This document shows, piece after piece, positions 1-5,676 of a stretch of DNA of 5,676 nt (position 1 is its first letter; each line of letters begins with the position of its first letter). A program made the position numbers and the translations under genes. Source of the DNA: an uncultured Blautia sp. (GTDB taxonomy: Bacteria > Bacillota > Clostridia > Lachnospirales > Lachnospiraceae); NCBI GenBank assembly GCA_934426285.1, contig CAKRYE010000096.1, positions 1-5,676 of the forward strand, given 5' to 3'. The notes under the pieces were generated by a model that was not told where the DNA came from, searched no databases, and saw only the letters and a program-made list of their open reading frames with translations.

Positions 1-774
1 AAAGGACTTCATTATCTGGAAGCAATGCTGAAATTCTACAGAGGTTTCCGTAAGCAGGGTGTGAATGTGGATGTGATTGATATGACCTGTGAGCTGGACA
101 AATATAAAGTACTGGCTCTGCCAATGGTTTATATGTTCAAGGAAGGCTTTGCCAAAAAGGTTCGTGCGTTTGTGGAAAACGGCGGTACACTGATCACAAG
201 CTACTGGTCCGGAATTGCAGATGATACAGACAGGTGTTATCTGGAAGGAACACCACATGGACTGATGGATGTACTGGGAATCAGAAGCACAGAAATTGAC
301 GGCCTCTATGACTGGGAAGAGAATTCTTTTGTTCCTGTGGCTGGTAATGAACTTGGACTGGATAAGACTTATACATGTAAATATCTGTGTGATCTTGTGG
401 AGCTTCGCGGAGCACGTACCTTAATGACCTACGGAAGTGATTTCTATGAAGGATATTCCTGCCTGACAGTGAATGAATATGGCAAGGGCAAGGCATGGTA
501 TGTGGCTGCAGATGCTGATAAAGAATTCTATGGAGATTTCCTTGGAAAAGTACTGAAAGACAGTGGCGTTTCCTGCGAAATCAAAGAAGAGATTCCGGAT
601 GCACTGGAGATTACAGTGAGAGAGAATGAAAATGAGAAATATTATATTTATCAGAATTTCGGAACAGAGGCTGTAAATATTCCTGTACCGGAAGGCGAGA
701 TCAGCTGGATTTATGGCAATGGAAGCGATAAACTTGAGGTTTATGGTCTTGCAGTTGCCAGGGTTATCGTGTAA
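1..774 (+). CDS. Beta-galactosidase, glycoside hydrolase family 42, C-terminal part (5' end outside window)
   Basis: This is the last 257 residues of a GH42 beta-galactosidase, an enzyme that releases terminal galactose from beta-galactosides, usually in the cytoplasm on small imported oligosaccharides. The frame is open from base 1, so the gene starts off the left edge; the ATG at 25 is internal. Window residues about 1-195 match the family's trimerisation domain, which has a glutamine-amidotransferase-like fold. Recognisable stretches are ALPMVYMFKEG, the glycine-rich FVENGGTLITSYWSGI, and DVLGI followed by acidic residues. Residues about 199-257 match the small C-terminal beta-sandwich domain, ending in the typical LEVYGLAV strand. 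The TIM barrel with the two catalytic glutamates is not in the window, so activity cannot be judged. A terminator follows directly. GH42 genes often sit with sugar transporters, but none is visible here. Family assignment is confident; the exact substrate is unknown. Confidence 0.9.
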   Translation, partial: KGLHYLEAMLKFYRGFRKQGVNVDVIDMTCELDKYKVLALPMVYMFKEGFAKKVRAFVENGGTLITSYWSGIADDTDRCYLEGTPHGLMDVLGIRSTEIDGLYDWEENSFVPVAGNELGLDKTYTCKYLCDLVELRGARTLMTYGSDFYEGYSCLTVNEYGKGKAWYVAADADKEFYGDFLGKVLKDSGVSCEIKEEIPDALEITVRENENEKYYIYQNFGTEAVNIPVPEGEISWIYGNGSDKLEVYGLAVARVIV

Positions 775-777
775 AAT
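749..777 (+). promoter_or_regulatory. Weak candidate vegetative promoter at the end of the GH42 gene
   Basis: A -10-like TAAAAT (772-777, five of six consensus bases) lies 17 bases after TTGCAG (749-754, only the TTG matching). It spans the GH42 stop codon. If used, transcription would start near 784, and the following hairpin (797-850) would lie in the leader of the SNF2 gene. The -35 is poor and A/T-rich stop-codon regions often resemble -10 boxes, so this is only a candidate. Confidence 0.2.
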
Positions 778-796
778 AAATAGTAATGGATGAGGA

Positions 797-850
797 AATC
801 CCTTCACTTTAAGCAGAGATTGAGACTGCCTGGTGAAGGGGTTCTTTTTT
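797..850 (+). terminator. Rho-independent terminator after the GH42 gene
   Basis: The arm CCCTTCAC (800-807) pairs perfectly with GTGAAGGG (833-840). It is extended outward by a T-G pair and two A-T pairs (797-799 with 841-843). Inside the loop a second short stem, GCAG (813-816) with CTGC (826-829), stacks towards the tip. A run of six T (845-850) follows after one C. It begins 22 bases after the GH42 stop, as expected for the end of that transcript. Confidence 0.88.
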
Positions 851-864
851 ACTTGGATTTGGCT

Positions 865-872
865 GGAAGAGG
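865..872 (+). promoter_or_regulatory. Ribosome binding site that sets the SNF2 start
   Basis: The purine-rich GGAAGAGG lies eight bases before ATG 881. No such site stands before the in-frame GTG at 833, which is inside the terminator stem. This favours the 881 start; a second ATG directly after it, at 884, is a less likely alternative. Confidence 0.7.
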
Positions 873-880
873 TAAATAAA

Positions 881-3800
881 ATGATGATTACAAATGCACT
901 AATAAAATATATGGCAGGTACTGCAGTTTATGCAAGAGGACAGAATATTTACCTGGAGGGTAAAGTTCTGGACATGGATGTTCAGGATTGTGGCGCAAGT
1001 GATGAGATTATAGCTTCTGTAAAAGGAAGCGGCAGGAATATTTATGAAGTGGATGTTTCTGTAGATAAGGAAAATGGTGCAATAGATAGTTTTTACTGTG
1101 ACTGTCCTGCGTATGGAGAGTATGATGGACTTTGTAAACATTGTGTGGCAGTTTTGCTGGAATATAAGGAACGGGCAGAATATTCGCAAATAGATGATAA
1201 AAAACTGGATAATTTAAAAGGGATAAAAAAGGGAATTACCATGCATACCACACCTGAACTTGCACAGCTTCTGCAAAGGCAGGCTGTTGCCAGGTCTCTT
1301 CCTCTGATTCAGGGAAGCACTTATGGAAAGGTAAGGCTGGAACCATATTTTGATTTTGACGGAAGAACATTTACGGTAGAATTTAAAATAGGAATTAATA
1401 AAATGTACGTACTGAAGGATGCATTTTCCTTTGATAATCATATAGCAAATCAGGATGATTATAAATATGGGAAAAATCTTCAGTTTGTTCATACAATAGA
1501 ATCCTTTGACGAAGAATCCAGACCGCTTGCAAAGTTTATCTGTAAATGGGCAGACAACAACAGGCAATTTCACAGATCCTCTTCCTATTATGGATACTAT
1601 ATGGGAACTCTGGAAAAGGTAAGGCATCTGGATCTTTCTGGGAATGAACTGGCAGAATTTTTGCTTCTGATGGAAGGAAGGACATTGCAGGGAGAATCTA
1701 TAGGAACCAGAAATACAACCTGGGAAATAACCAGAGAACATCTTCCGAGAAAAATAACCATAACAGGTGCAGAGCAGGGAATTGAACTGAAGGTAAGCAA
1801 ATTTACATGTGCAGCAAACACGGAACAGTATAAAATTTGCTTTTATGATAAAAAGATTTATATTGAGAATGTAGAAGAACTTTTACCTGTTAAGGATTTT
1901 CTGGACAGTTTGTCTTTGATCCCCGGTGAGAAAGCGTTTATAGAAAATAAAGATGTACCGGCATTCTGTCAGGAACTTTTACCGGTGATCCAGAAATTTT
2001 TTAAATGCAGAATGGTTGAATTTCATCCGGAAAATTATGGAATGGTTAAACCGGAGTTTCGGTTTTATCTGGATGCGCCGCAGGAAAATATGGTTACATG
2101 TAAGGCGACTGTTAAGTATGGAGACAGGGAATTTTCTTTATATACAACGGACGATATTGCAGCAAGGGATATGAATAGAGAAACAGTTGTCAGAAATGTG
2201 ATCCATAAATATTCGAATGCTTTTAATCCATTTGAACAGTGTGCGGTAATTGCGGATGATGAAGAGATGGAATATGAATTTCTGACAGAAGGAATTTTGA
2301 CACTGCAGGCAGTGGGAGAAGTATTTATTTCTGATGCGCTGAAACGGATTGAAGTCCGGAATTCGCCAAAGGTTACAGTAGGTGTTTCCCTGAGCGGAAA
2401 TCTGCTGGAGCTGAGTATGACAGCAGGGGATATTTCAAAGGAAGAACTGATTGACATTCTTTCCAGATATAATAAGAAGAAAAAGTTCTATCGTTTGAAA
2501 AACGGAGCTTTTGTAAATGCAGCAGACTCGGGTTTGGATACAGTGGAAGAACTCAGGGCAGGACTTCAGCTGACAGATAAGCAGATGAAGCAGGAGAAAA
2601 TTGAAGTGCAGAAATATCGTGCACTGTATCTGGATGCACAGTTGAAAGAGAATCCGGTTGTTTCGGCAGTAAAGGATAAATCTTTTAAGTCACTGGTAAG
2701 AAATATGAAGACCATTGAGGATAATGATTTCGAGGTGCCGGAGAGTCTGGATAAAGTTCTGCGGGAGTATCAGAAGCGGGGATTTCTGTGGATTAAAACG
2801 TTGAATTATAATGGATTCGGCGGAATACTTGCGGATGATATGGGACTTGGAAAAACGCTGCAGGTGATTGCATTTCTACTGTCGGAATTTCTGGAAAGAA
2901 GGAATACTGTTGTTGAAAATATAGCAGTAAAAGAAACTGGAAAGCTGCAAAGAAATACATTAATTGTAGCCCCTGCATCATTGGTATATAACTGGAGCAG
3001 TGAAATTCAACGCTTTGCACCGGAGCTTACAGCGAAGATGGTGACCGGGACGGCAGCAGAGAGAAAACAGATCCTGGCAGAAGCAGATTCTGAGGATATT
3101 CTTCTGACTTCCTATGATTTGCTGAAAAGAGATATCAGTGAATATGAAGGATATAAGTTCAGATGTGAGATTATTGATGAAGCCCAGTATATCAAGAATG
3201 CAAATACTCAGGCTGCGAAAGCAGTAAAAGAGGTTCAGGCAGACTTCAGGCTGGCTCTTACAGGAACTCCGGTGGAAAACCGCCTGAGTGAGTTATGGAG
3301 CATATTTGATTATCTGATGCCCGGTTTCCTTTACAGCTATAAGAAGTTCCGGGAGGAAGTTGAAATCCCGGCAGTTCAGAATTCGGATGAAGATGCAATG
3401 AAACGTCTGCAGAAAATGATCCGGCCGTTTGTACTACGAAGATTGAAGAAGGAAGTACTCACAGATCTGCCGGATAAGCTGGAAGAGAATATGTTTGTAC
3501 AGCTTACAGGAGAGCAGCAGAAGCTTTATGATGCACATGTGAAACGGATGATGCTGATGCTGGATAAACAGTCCGAAGAAGAATTTAAGACCTCAAAGAT
3601 TACAATTCTGGCAGAGCTGACAAAACTGCGCCAGATCTGTTGTGATCCGTCTCTTATTTTTGCAGATTATAAAGCTGATTCTGCAAAAGTGGATATGTGC
3701 CTGAATATGATCAGCAATGCAGTGGAGAGCGGTCATAAAATATTGCTGTTTTCGCAGTTTACGACAATGCTTGACCATCTTGCGAAGCGCCTTGAAGAGG

Positions 3801-4195
3801 AGAAAATCAGTTACTATATGCTGACTGGTTCTACAAGTAAGGAGAAGCGTGCACAGATGGTAGAGAACTTTAACACAGATGAAACACAGGTATTCTGCAT
3901 TTCTCTGAAAGCAGGAGGAACCGGTCTGAATCTGACTGCGGCAGATATTGTAATCCATTTTGATCCATGGTGGAATCTGGCAGTGCAGAATCAGGCAACG
4001 GACAGAGCGCACAGAATTGGTCAGAAGAATGTAGTGAATGTATACAAGCTGATCGTGAAGGATACGATTGAAGAAAATATTGTGAAATTGCAGGAAAAGA
4101 AACGGGAACTGGCAGATCAGATCCTGGAGGGCGAAGGGCTTAACGGAGGCAGCTTCACCAGGGAGGAACTGATGGAATTACTTTCCGGGAAATAA
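881..4195 (+). CDS. SWIM zinc finger-containing SNF2-family DNA-dependent ATPase (bacterial SNF2-associated type)
   Basis: The 1104-residue protein is a superfamily 2 ATPase of the SWI2/SNF2 family, expected to translocate on double-stranded DNA and displace or remodel bound protein. The N-terminus has a SWIM zinc finger: C73-x-C75, nine residues, then C85-x-H87. Residues of roughly 150-600 have the position and size of the bacterial SNF2-associated domain, whose function is unknown. The motor is complete: LREYQ (627-631), Walker A in DDMGLGKT (652-659), motif Ia APASLVYNW (697-705), Walker B DEAQ (766-769), LTGTP (793-797), RPFVLRR (848-854), KILLFSQF (953-960), GGTGLNL (1012-1018), and the motif VI region from DPWWN to RAHRIGQ (1028-1048). 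No nuclease or methyltransferase domain is visible. ATG 881 follows GGAAGAGG; the GTG at 833 is rejected. It starts 30 bases after a terminator, and no clear terminator follows it. Family is certain, cellular role unknown. From memory, B. subtilis has comparable parts as separate neighbouring genes (ywqA and ywqB). Confidence 0.95.
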   Translation: MMITNALIKYMAGTAVYARGQNIYLEGKVLDMDVQDCGASDEIIASVKGSGRNIYEVDVSVDKENGAIDSFYCDCPAYGEYDGLCKHCVAVLLEYKERAEYSQIDDKKLDNLKGIKKGITMHTTPELAQLLQRQAVARSLPLIQGSTYGKVRLEPYFDFDGRTFTVEFKIGINKMYVLKDAFSFDNHIANQDDYKYGKNLQFVHTIESFDEESRPLAKFICKWADNNRQFHRSSSYYGYYMGTLEKVRHLDLSGNELAEFLLLMEGRTLQGESIGTRNTTWEITREHLPRKITITGAEQGIELKVSKFTCAANTEQYKICFYDKKIYIENVEELLPVKDFLDSLSLIPGEKAFIENKDVPAFCQELLPVIQKFFKCRMVEFHPENYGMVKPEFRFYLDAPQENMVTCKATVKYGDREFSLYTTDDIAARDMNRETVVRNVIHKYSNAFNPFEQCAVIADDEEMEYEFLTEGILTLQAVGEVFISDALKRIEVRNSPKVTVGVSLSGNLLELSMTAGDISKEELIDILSRYNKKKKFYRLKNGAFVNAADSGLDTVEELRAGLQLTDKQMKQEKIEVQKYRALYLDAQLKENPVVSAVKDKSFKSLVRNMKTIEDNDFEVPESLDKVLREYQKRGFLWIKTLNYNGFGGILADDMGLGKTLQVIAFLLSEFLERRNTVVENIAVKETGKLQRNTLIVAPASLVYNWSSEIQRFAPELTAKMVTGTAAERKQILAEADSEDILLTSYDLLKRDISEYEGYKFRCEIIDEAQYIKNANTQAAKAVKEVQADFRLALTGTPVENRLSELWSIFDYLMPGFLYSYKKFREEVEIPAVQNSDEDAMKRLQKMIRPFVLRRLKKEVLTDLPDKLEENMFVQLTGEQQKLYDAHVKRMMLMLDKQSEEEFKTSKITILAELTKLRQICCDPSLIFADYKADSAKVDMCLNMISNAVESGHKILLFSQFTTMLDHLAKRLEEEKISYYMLTGSTSKEKRAQMVENFNTDETQVFCISLKAGGTGLNLTAADIVIHFDPWWNLAVQNQATDRAHRIGQKNVVNVYKLIVKDTIEENIVKLQEKKRELADQILEGEGLNGGSFTREELMELLSGK

Positions 4196-4229
4196 CCGCC
4201 TGATTGCGATTAAATGGAATTTTTTGTAA

Positions 4230-4243
4230 ATACAGAAATGTAT
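4230..4243. repeat. Short inverted repeat overlapping the spoVT -35 region
   Basis: ATACA (4230-4234) and TGTAT (4239-4243) form perfect five-base arms around GAAA. The right arm covers four of the five bases of the proposed sigma-G -35 element, so a protein bound here could block it. In RNA it would be a small hairpin with a GNRA-type loop. Arms this short can arise by chance in A/T-rich DNA. Confidence 0.35.
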
Positions 4244-4268
4244 ATTCTCCCTGTTTTTCCACATAATA
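4240..4268 (+). promoter_or_regulatory. Sigma-G (forespore) promoter for spoVT
   Basis: GTATA (4240-4244) and CATAATA (4262-4268), 17 bases apart, match the sigma-G consensus known from Bacillus (GHATR at -35, CATWHTA at -10) at every position. The two bases before the -10 are CC-type rather than the GG expected for sigma-F, favouring sigma-G. Transcription would begin near 4275, giving a leader of about 77 bases to the spoVT ATG. Sigma-G control of spoVT is established in B. subtilis, so gene context and sequence agree. Confidence 0.8.
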
Positions 4269-4334
4269 ACCATACAACACATGATATGGAAACTGAAGGG
4301 TACAAGGACAGTAAACTTCGATAAAAGGAAAAAC

Positions 4335-4340
4335 AGGAGG
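4335..4340 (+). promoter_or_regulatory. Ribosome binding site of spoVT
   Basis: A perfect AGGAGG lies 11 bases before ATG 4352, slightly longer than the usual spacing. The GTG at 4348 is nearer but in another frame, so it does not compete as a start for this protein. Confidence 0.8.
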
Positions 4341-4351
4341 AAGAAAAGTGC

Positions 4352-4900
4352 ATGAAAGCAACAGGAATTGTTCGGCGCATAGATGATCTGGGGCGTGTGG
4401 TCATTCCTAAGGAGATCAGAAAAACGCTGCGGATAAAAGAGGGGACACCACTGGAGATTTTTACTGACCGGGAGGGGGAGATCATTCTGAAAAAGTATTC
4501 CCCCATCGGAGAACTGAATGTCTTTGCAAAGGAATATGCAGAAGCTTTGGCACAGTCAAGCGGGATGGTGGCGTGTATCACGGATCACGATCAGGTGGTG
4601 GCTGCTGCAGGTCAGGGAAGCAGAGAGTATGAGGGAAAGTCGATCAGTAAGGCTCTTGAGGAAATGATTTCCGAGAGAGGTTCTGTTTTTGCCAATGGAA
4701 ATGACAGAAGCAGGATTCCGGTGACACAGGAACAGAGAGAGCCACGGTATTCTCAGATCATACAGCCAATCATCAGTGCCGGGGATGCGGTTGGTTCGGT
4801 GCTTTTGCTGGGGAAGAATGAAAGGGATATGATGGGTGAATCAGAGAAGATGCTTATCAAAACAGCAAGCGGATTTCTGGGAAGGCAGATGGAACAGTAA
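4352..4900 (+). CDS. spoVT: Stage V sporulation protein T, AbrB/GAF-like transcription regulator
   Basis: SpoVT is a forespore DNA-binding protein that adjusts the sigma-G regulon late in sporulation, including spore coat and germination properties. The 182-residue product opens with MKATGIVRRIDDLGRVVIPK, which is essentially the canonical SpoVT N-terminus and fixes the start. Residues 5-49 form the swapped-hairpin AbrB domain, with the LGRVVIPKEIR core and basic residues R8, R9, R15, K20 and R23 on the likely DNA-binding side. Residues about 53-182 form the GAF-like domain, ending in GFLGRQMEQ as in other SpoVT proteins. Length is close to B. subtilis SpoVT (178). The AbrB domain is highly conserved, while the GAF part (for example 70-145) is more diverged, as usual in Clostridia. 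It is preceded by a sigma-G promoter and followed by a strong terminator, so it can be transcribed alone. Its presence implies a spore-former. B. subtilis SpoVT is known to control its own gene; that is possible here too. Confidence 0.97.
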   Translation: MKATGIVRRIDDLGRVVIPKEIRKTLRIKEGTPLEIFTDREGEIILKKYSPIGELNVFAKEYAEALAQSSGMVACITDHDQVVAAAGQGSREYEGKSISKALEEMISERGSVFANGNDRSRIPVTQEQREPRYSQIIQPIISAGDAVGSVLLLGKNERDMMGESEKMLIKTASGFLGRQMEQ

Positions 4901-4907
4901 AATTCAT

Positions 4908-4950
4908 AGAATCTTCAGCAGCTTATAGTAGCGGTTGAGGATTCTTTTTT
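4908..4950 (+). terminator. Rho-independent terminator after spoVT
   Basis: Bases 4908-4919 pair with 4934-4945 in a 12-pair stem that includes two G-T pairs. After one mismatch, three more pairs (4921-4923 with 4930-4932) close a six-base loop. A run of six T (4945-4950) ends the structure. It starts eight bases after the spoVT stop and separates spoVT from the phosphoesterase gene. Confidence 0.92.
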
Positions 4951-4978
4951 GTATAATAAGAAGCAGTTATGATTTTGG

Positions 4979-5012
4979 GAAATTGTTATAGTAATGAAAT
5001 TGTTATGGCAAT
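4979..5012 (+). repeat. Two tandem 17-base units in the phosphoesterase promoter region
   Basis: GAAATTGTTATAGTAAT (4979-4995) is followed without a gap by GAAATTGTTATGGCAAT (4996-5012). The units differ at only two of 17 positions. Each contains an imperfect dyad of the form ATT-N8-AAT; in the second it grows to ATTG-N6-CAAT. The first unit contains the candidate -10 element and the second lies just downstream, over the likely transcription start, an arrangement that would suit a repressor operator. Confidence 0.6.
4984..4992 (+). promoter_or_regulatory. Candidate extended -10 promoter for the phosphoesterase gene
   Basis: TGTTATAGT has the extended -10 TG motif one base before TATAGT (4987-4992, five of six consensus bases). 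No good -35 lies 16-18 bases upstream, which extended -10 promoters can tolerate. The start would fall near 4999, leaving a leader of about 39 bases. It is downstream of the spoVT terminator, where a new promoter is needed. Confidence 0.5.
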
Positions 5013-5021
5013 GAGTGTTGG

Positions 5022-5028
5022 AAAGGAG
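5022..5028 (+). promoter_or_regulatory. Ribosome binding site of the phosphoesterase gene
   Basis: AAAGGAG lies nine bases before ATG 5038. An in-frame ATG at 5011 would add nine residues but has no purine-rich site before it, so 5038 is the preferred start. Confidence 0.8.
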
Positions 5029-5037
5029 ACATATTAT

Positions 5038-5676
5038 ATGGTTGCAATATATCTGGCACCGTTTTATCTGTTGGTGTGCGTATATATCCTGCTTCGCAGC
5101 CTGCACTGGTTTCAGGTACTGCATACAGTTTTTCAGAATGTGTGGGTGTGCAGGGGGATTGGACTTGTATATTTATTTGTAGTATTTAGTATACTGATCG
5201 CATTTATGGCACCTGCATCGGGATTCAGGAGATTTATGAAGCTTCTGAGTAATTACTGGCTTGGTGTATTAATGTATACACTTATGACACTGGGAATTGC
5301 GGATGGACTGAGACTGTTACTGAAATATCCTCTTAGAAATCTTGGCTTTCCCGGAAGAGAACTGCTTTTCAGTAATGTGGGAATTGCTGCTGTGGGAGCT
5401 GTCTGTGCGGCGATCATTTCAGCAGTCAGTATTTACGGAGTGCTCAGTGCAGGAAATATACATACAACGAAGTACCATATTTCTGTTGATAAAAAGGCTG
5501 GAAATATGAAGGAGTTAAATGTGGTTCTGGTCGCAGATCTTCACCTAGGATATAACATTGGCTGTAAGCAGATGGAGCAGATGACAGAGAAGATCAATGA
5601 GCAGAAACCGGATCTGGTGGTAGTGGCAGGAGATATTTTTGACAATGAATATGAGGCACTGGATGATCCGGAAAAA
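5038..5676 (+). CDS. Membrane-anchored calcineurin-like metallophosphoesterase, N-terminal part (3' end outside window)
   Basis: The first 213 residues of a gene that runs off the right edge. The N-terminal 140 residues contain four hydrophobic, probably membrane-spanning segments at about 3-19, 40-59, 73-95 and 114-139. Basic residues cluster after the second (R64, R65, K68) and third (R92, K96, R100). A calcineurin-like phosphoesterase domain then begins: VVLVADLHLG, with D167 and H169 as the first metal-binding motif, and PDLVVVAGDIFDN, with G198, D199 and D202 as the second. The GNH and later histidine motifs must lie beyond the window. This layout resembles the YkuE-like membrane phosphoesterases of Firmicutes, members of which have been linked to lipid or cell-envelope substrates; the substrate here cannot be read from the sequence. 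ATG 5038 is chosen for its AAAGGAG site. A terminator upstream and its own candidate promoter suggest a separate transcription unit. Family is confident, role unknown. Confidence 0.9.
   Translation, partial: MVAIYLAPFYLLVCVYILLRSLHWFQVLHTVFQNVWVCRGIGLVYLFVVFSILIAFMAPASGFRRFMKLLSNYWLGVLMYTLMTLGIADGLRLLLKYPLRNLGFPGRELLFSNVGIAAVGAVCAAIISAVSIYGVLSAGNIHTTKYHISVDKKAGNMKELNVVLVADLHLGYNIGCKQMEQMTEKINEQKPDLVVVAGDIFDNEYEALDDPEK

Noticed and set aside
1214..1741. Long open frames on the - strand inside the SNF2 gene (also 899-1189, 2065-2457, 3593-4012) and within GH42 (421-807)
   Set aside because: Their translations show no recognisable domains, they lie wholly or largely within clearly real + strand genes, and they look like the reverse shadow of A/T-rich codons.
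3176..3187. DEAQ in Walker B of the SNF2 protein instead of DEAH or DEGH
   Set aside because: DEAQ is, to my knowledge, common in bacterial SNF2 proteins of this type, and the catalytic D766 and E767 are present, so it is not a defect.
881..4195. Part of a DISARM-like or other SNF2-containing antiphage system
   Set aside because: No methyltransferase, DrmA/DrmB-like, nuclease or other defence gene is adjacent; the neighbours are beta-galactosidase and spoVT, and the SWIM plus SNF2-associated layout is that of a common Firmicutes housekeeping-type family.
4256..4292. TTTCC/GGAAA pairing around the spoVT -10 region as a terminator or riboswitch
   Set aside because: Five-base arms around a long A/T-rich loop, with no T run after it and no conserved riboswitch features; it also spans the promoter.
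4348..4350. GTG upstream of spoVT as an alternative start
   Set aside because: It is out of frame with spoVT; ATG 4352 gives the canonical SpoVT N-terminus.
4210..4581. Open frame on the - strand across the spoVT promoter and N-terminus
   Set aside because: It overlaps the strongly conserved AbrB domain coding region and the sigma-G promoter, and its translation has no family features.
4952..4957. Perfect TATAAT just after the spoVT terminator
   Set aside because: No -35 or extended -10 lies at a usable spacing (the nearest TTGAGG is 11 bases away in the terminator stem), so the extended -10 at 4984-4992 is preferred. It remains a possible second start.

Overview
The window looks like a chromosomal segment from a low-to-medium GC, spore-forming member of the Clostridia, most likely Lachnospiraceae (a Blautia/Dorea-like gut anaerobe). 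This is inferred from a near-canonical SpoVT, strong AGGAGG-type ribosome binding sites, A/T-rich intergenic DNA with classic hairpin-plus-T terminators, and a family 42 beta-galactosidase typical of carbohydrate-using gut Firmicutes. Without a database search the genus is a guess.

All four genes are on the + strand. (1) Positions 1-774 are the 3' part of a GH42 beta-galactosidase gene; the catalytic barrel lies off the left edge. A strong intrinsic terminator (797-850) closes it. (2) Positions 881-4195 encode a 1104-residue SWI2/SNF2-family ATPase with an N-terminal SWIM zinc finger, a long middle region and a complete two-lobe helicase motor at the C-terminus. An in-frame upstream GTG at 833 would lengthen it by 16 residues, but that codon lies in the terminator stem and is not the start. 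(3) Positions 4352-4900 encode SpoVT, a forespore transcription factor with an AbrB-type DNA-binding domain and a GAF-like domain. The 156-base gap before it holds a textbook forespore sigma-G promoter (GTATA, 17 bases, CATAATA). A strong terminator (4908-4950) follows. (4) Positions 5038 to the right edge encode the first 213 residues of a membrane-anchored calcineurin-like metallophosphoesterase with four predicted membrane segments. Its promoter region carries two tandem, nearly identical 17-base units.

The genes look like separate transcription units rather than one pathway: sugar catabolism, nucleic-acid remodelling, sporulation control and a membrane phosphoesterase. The exception is SNF2 to spoVT, where I see no convincing terminator, so SNF2 transcripts may run into spoVT, which also has its own sporulation promoter. 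I found no mobile element, CRISPR array, tRNA or rRNA, and no defence island. The best leads are the regulatory DNA (sigma-G promoter, tandem operator-like repeat, SNF2 gene starting 30 bases after a terminator) and the uncharacterised SWIM-SNF2 protein.
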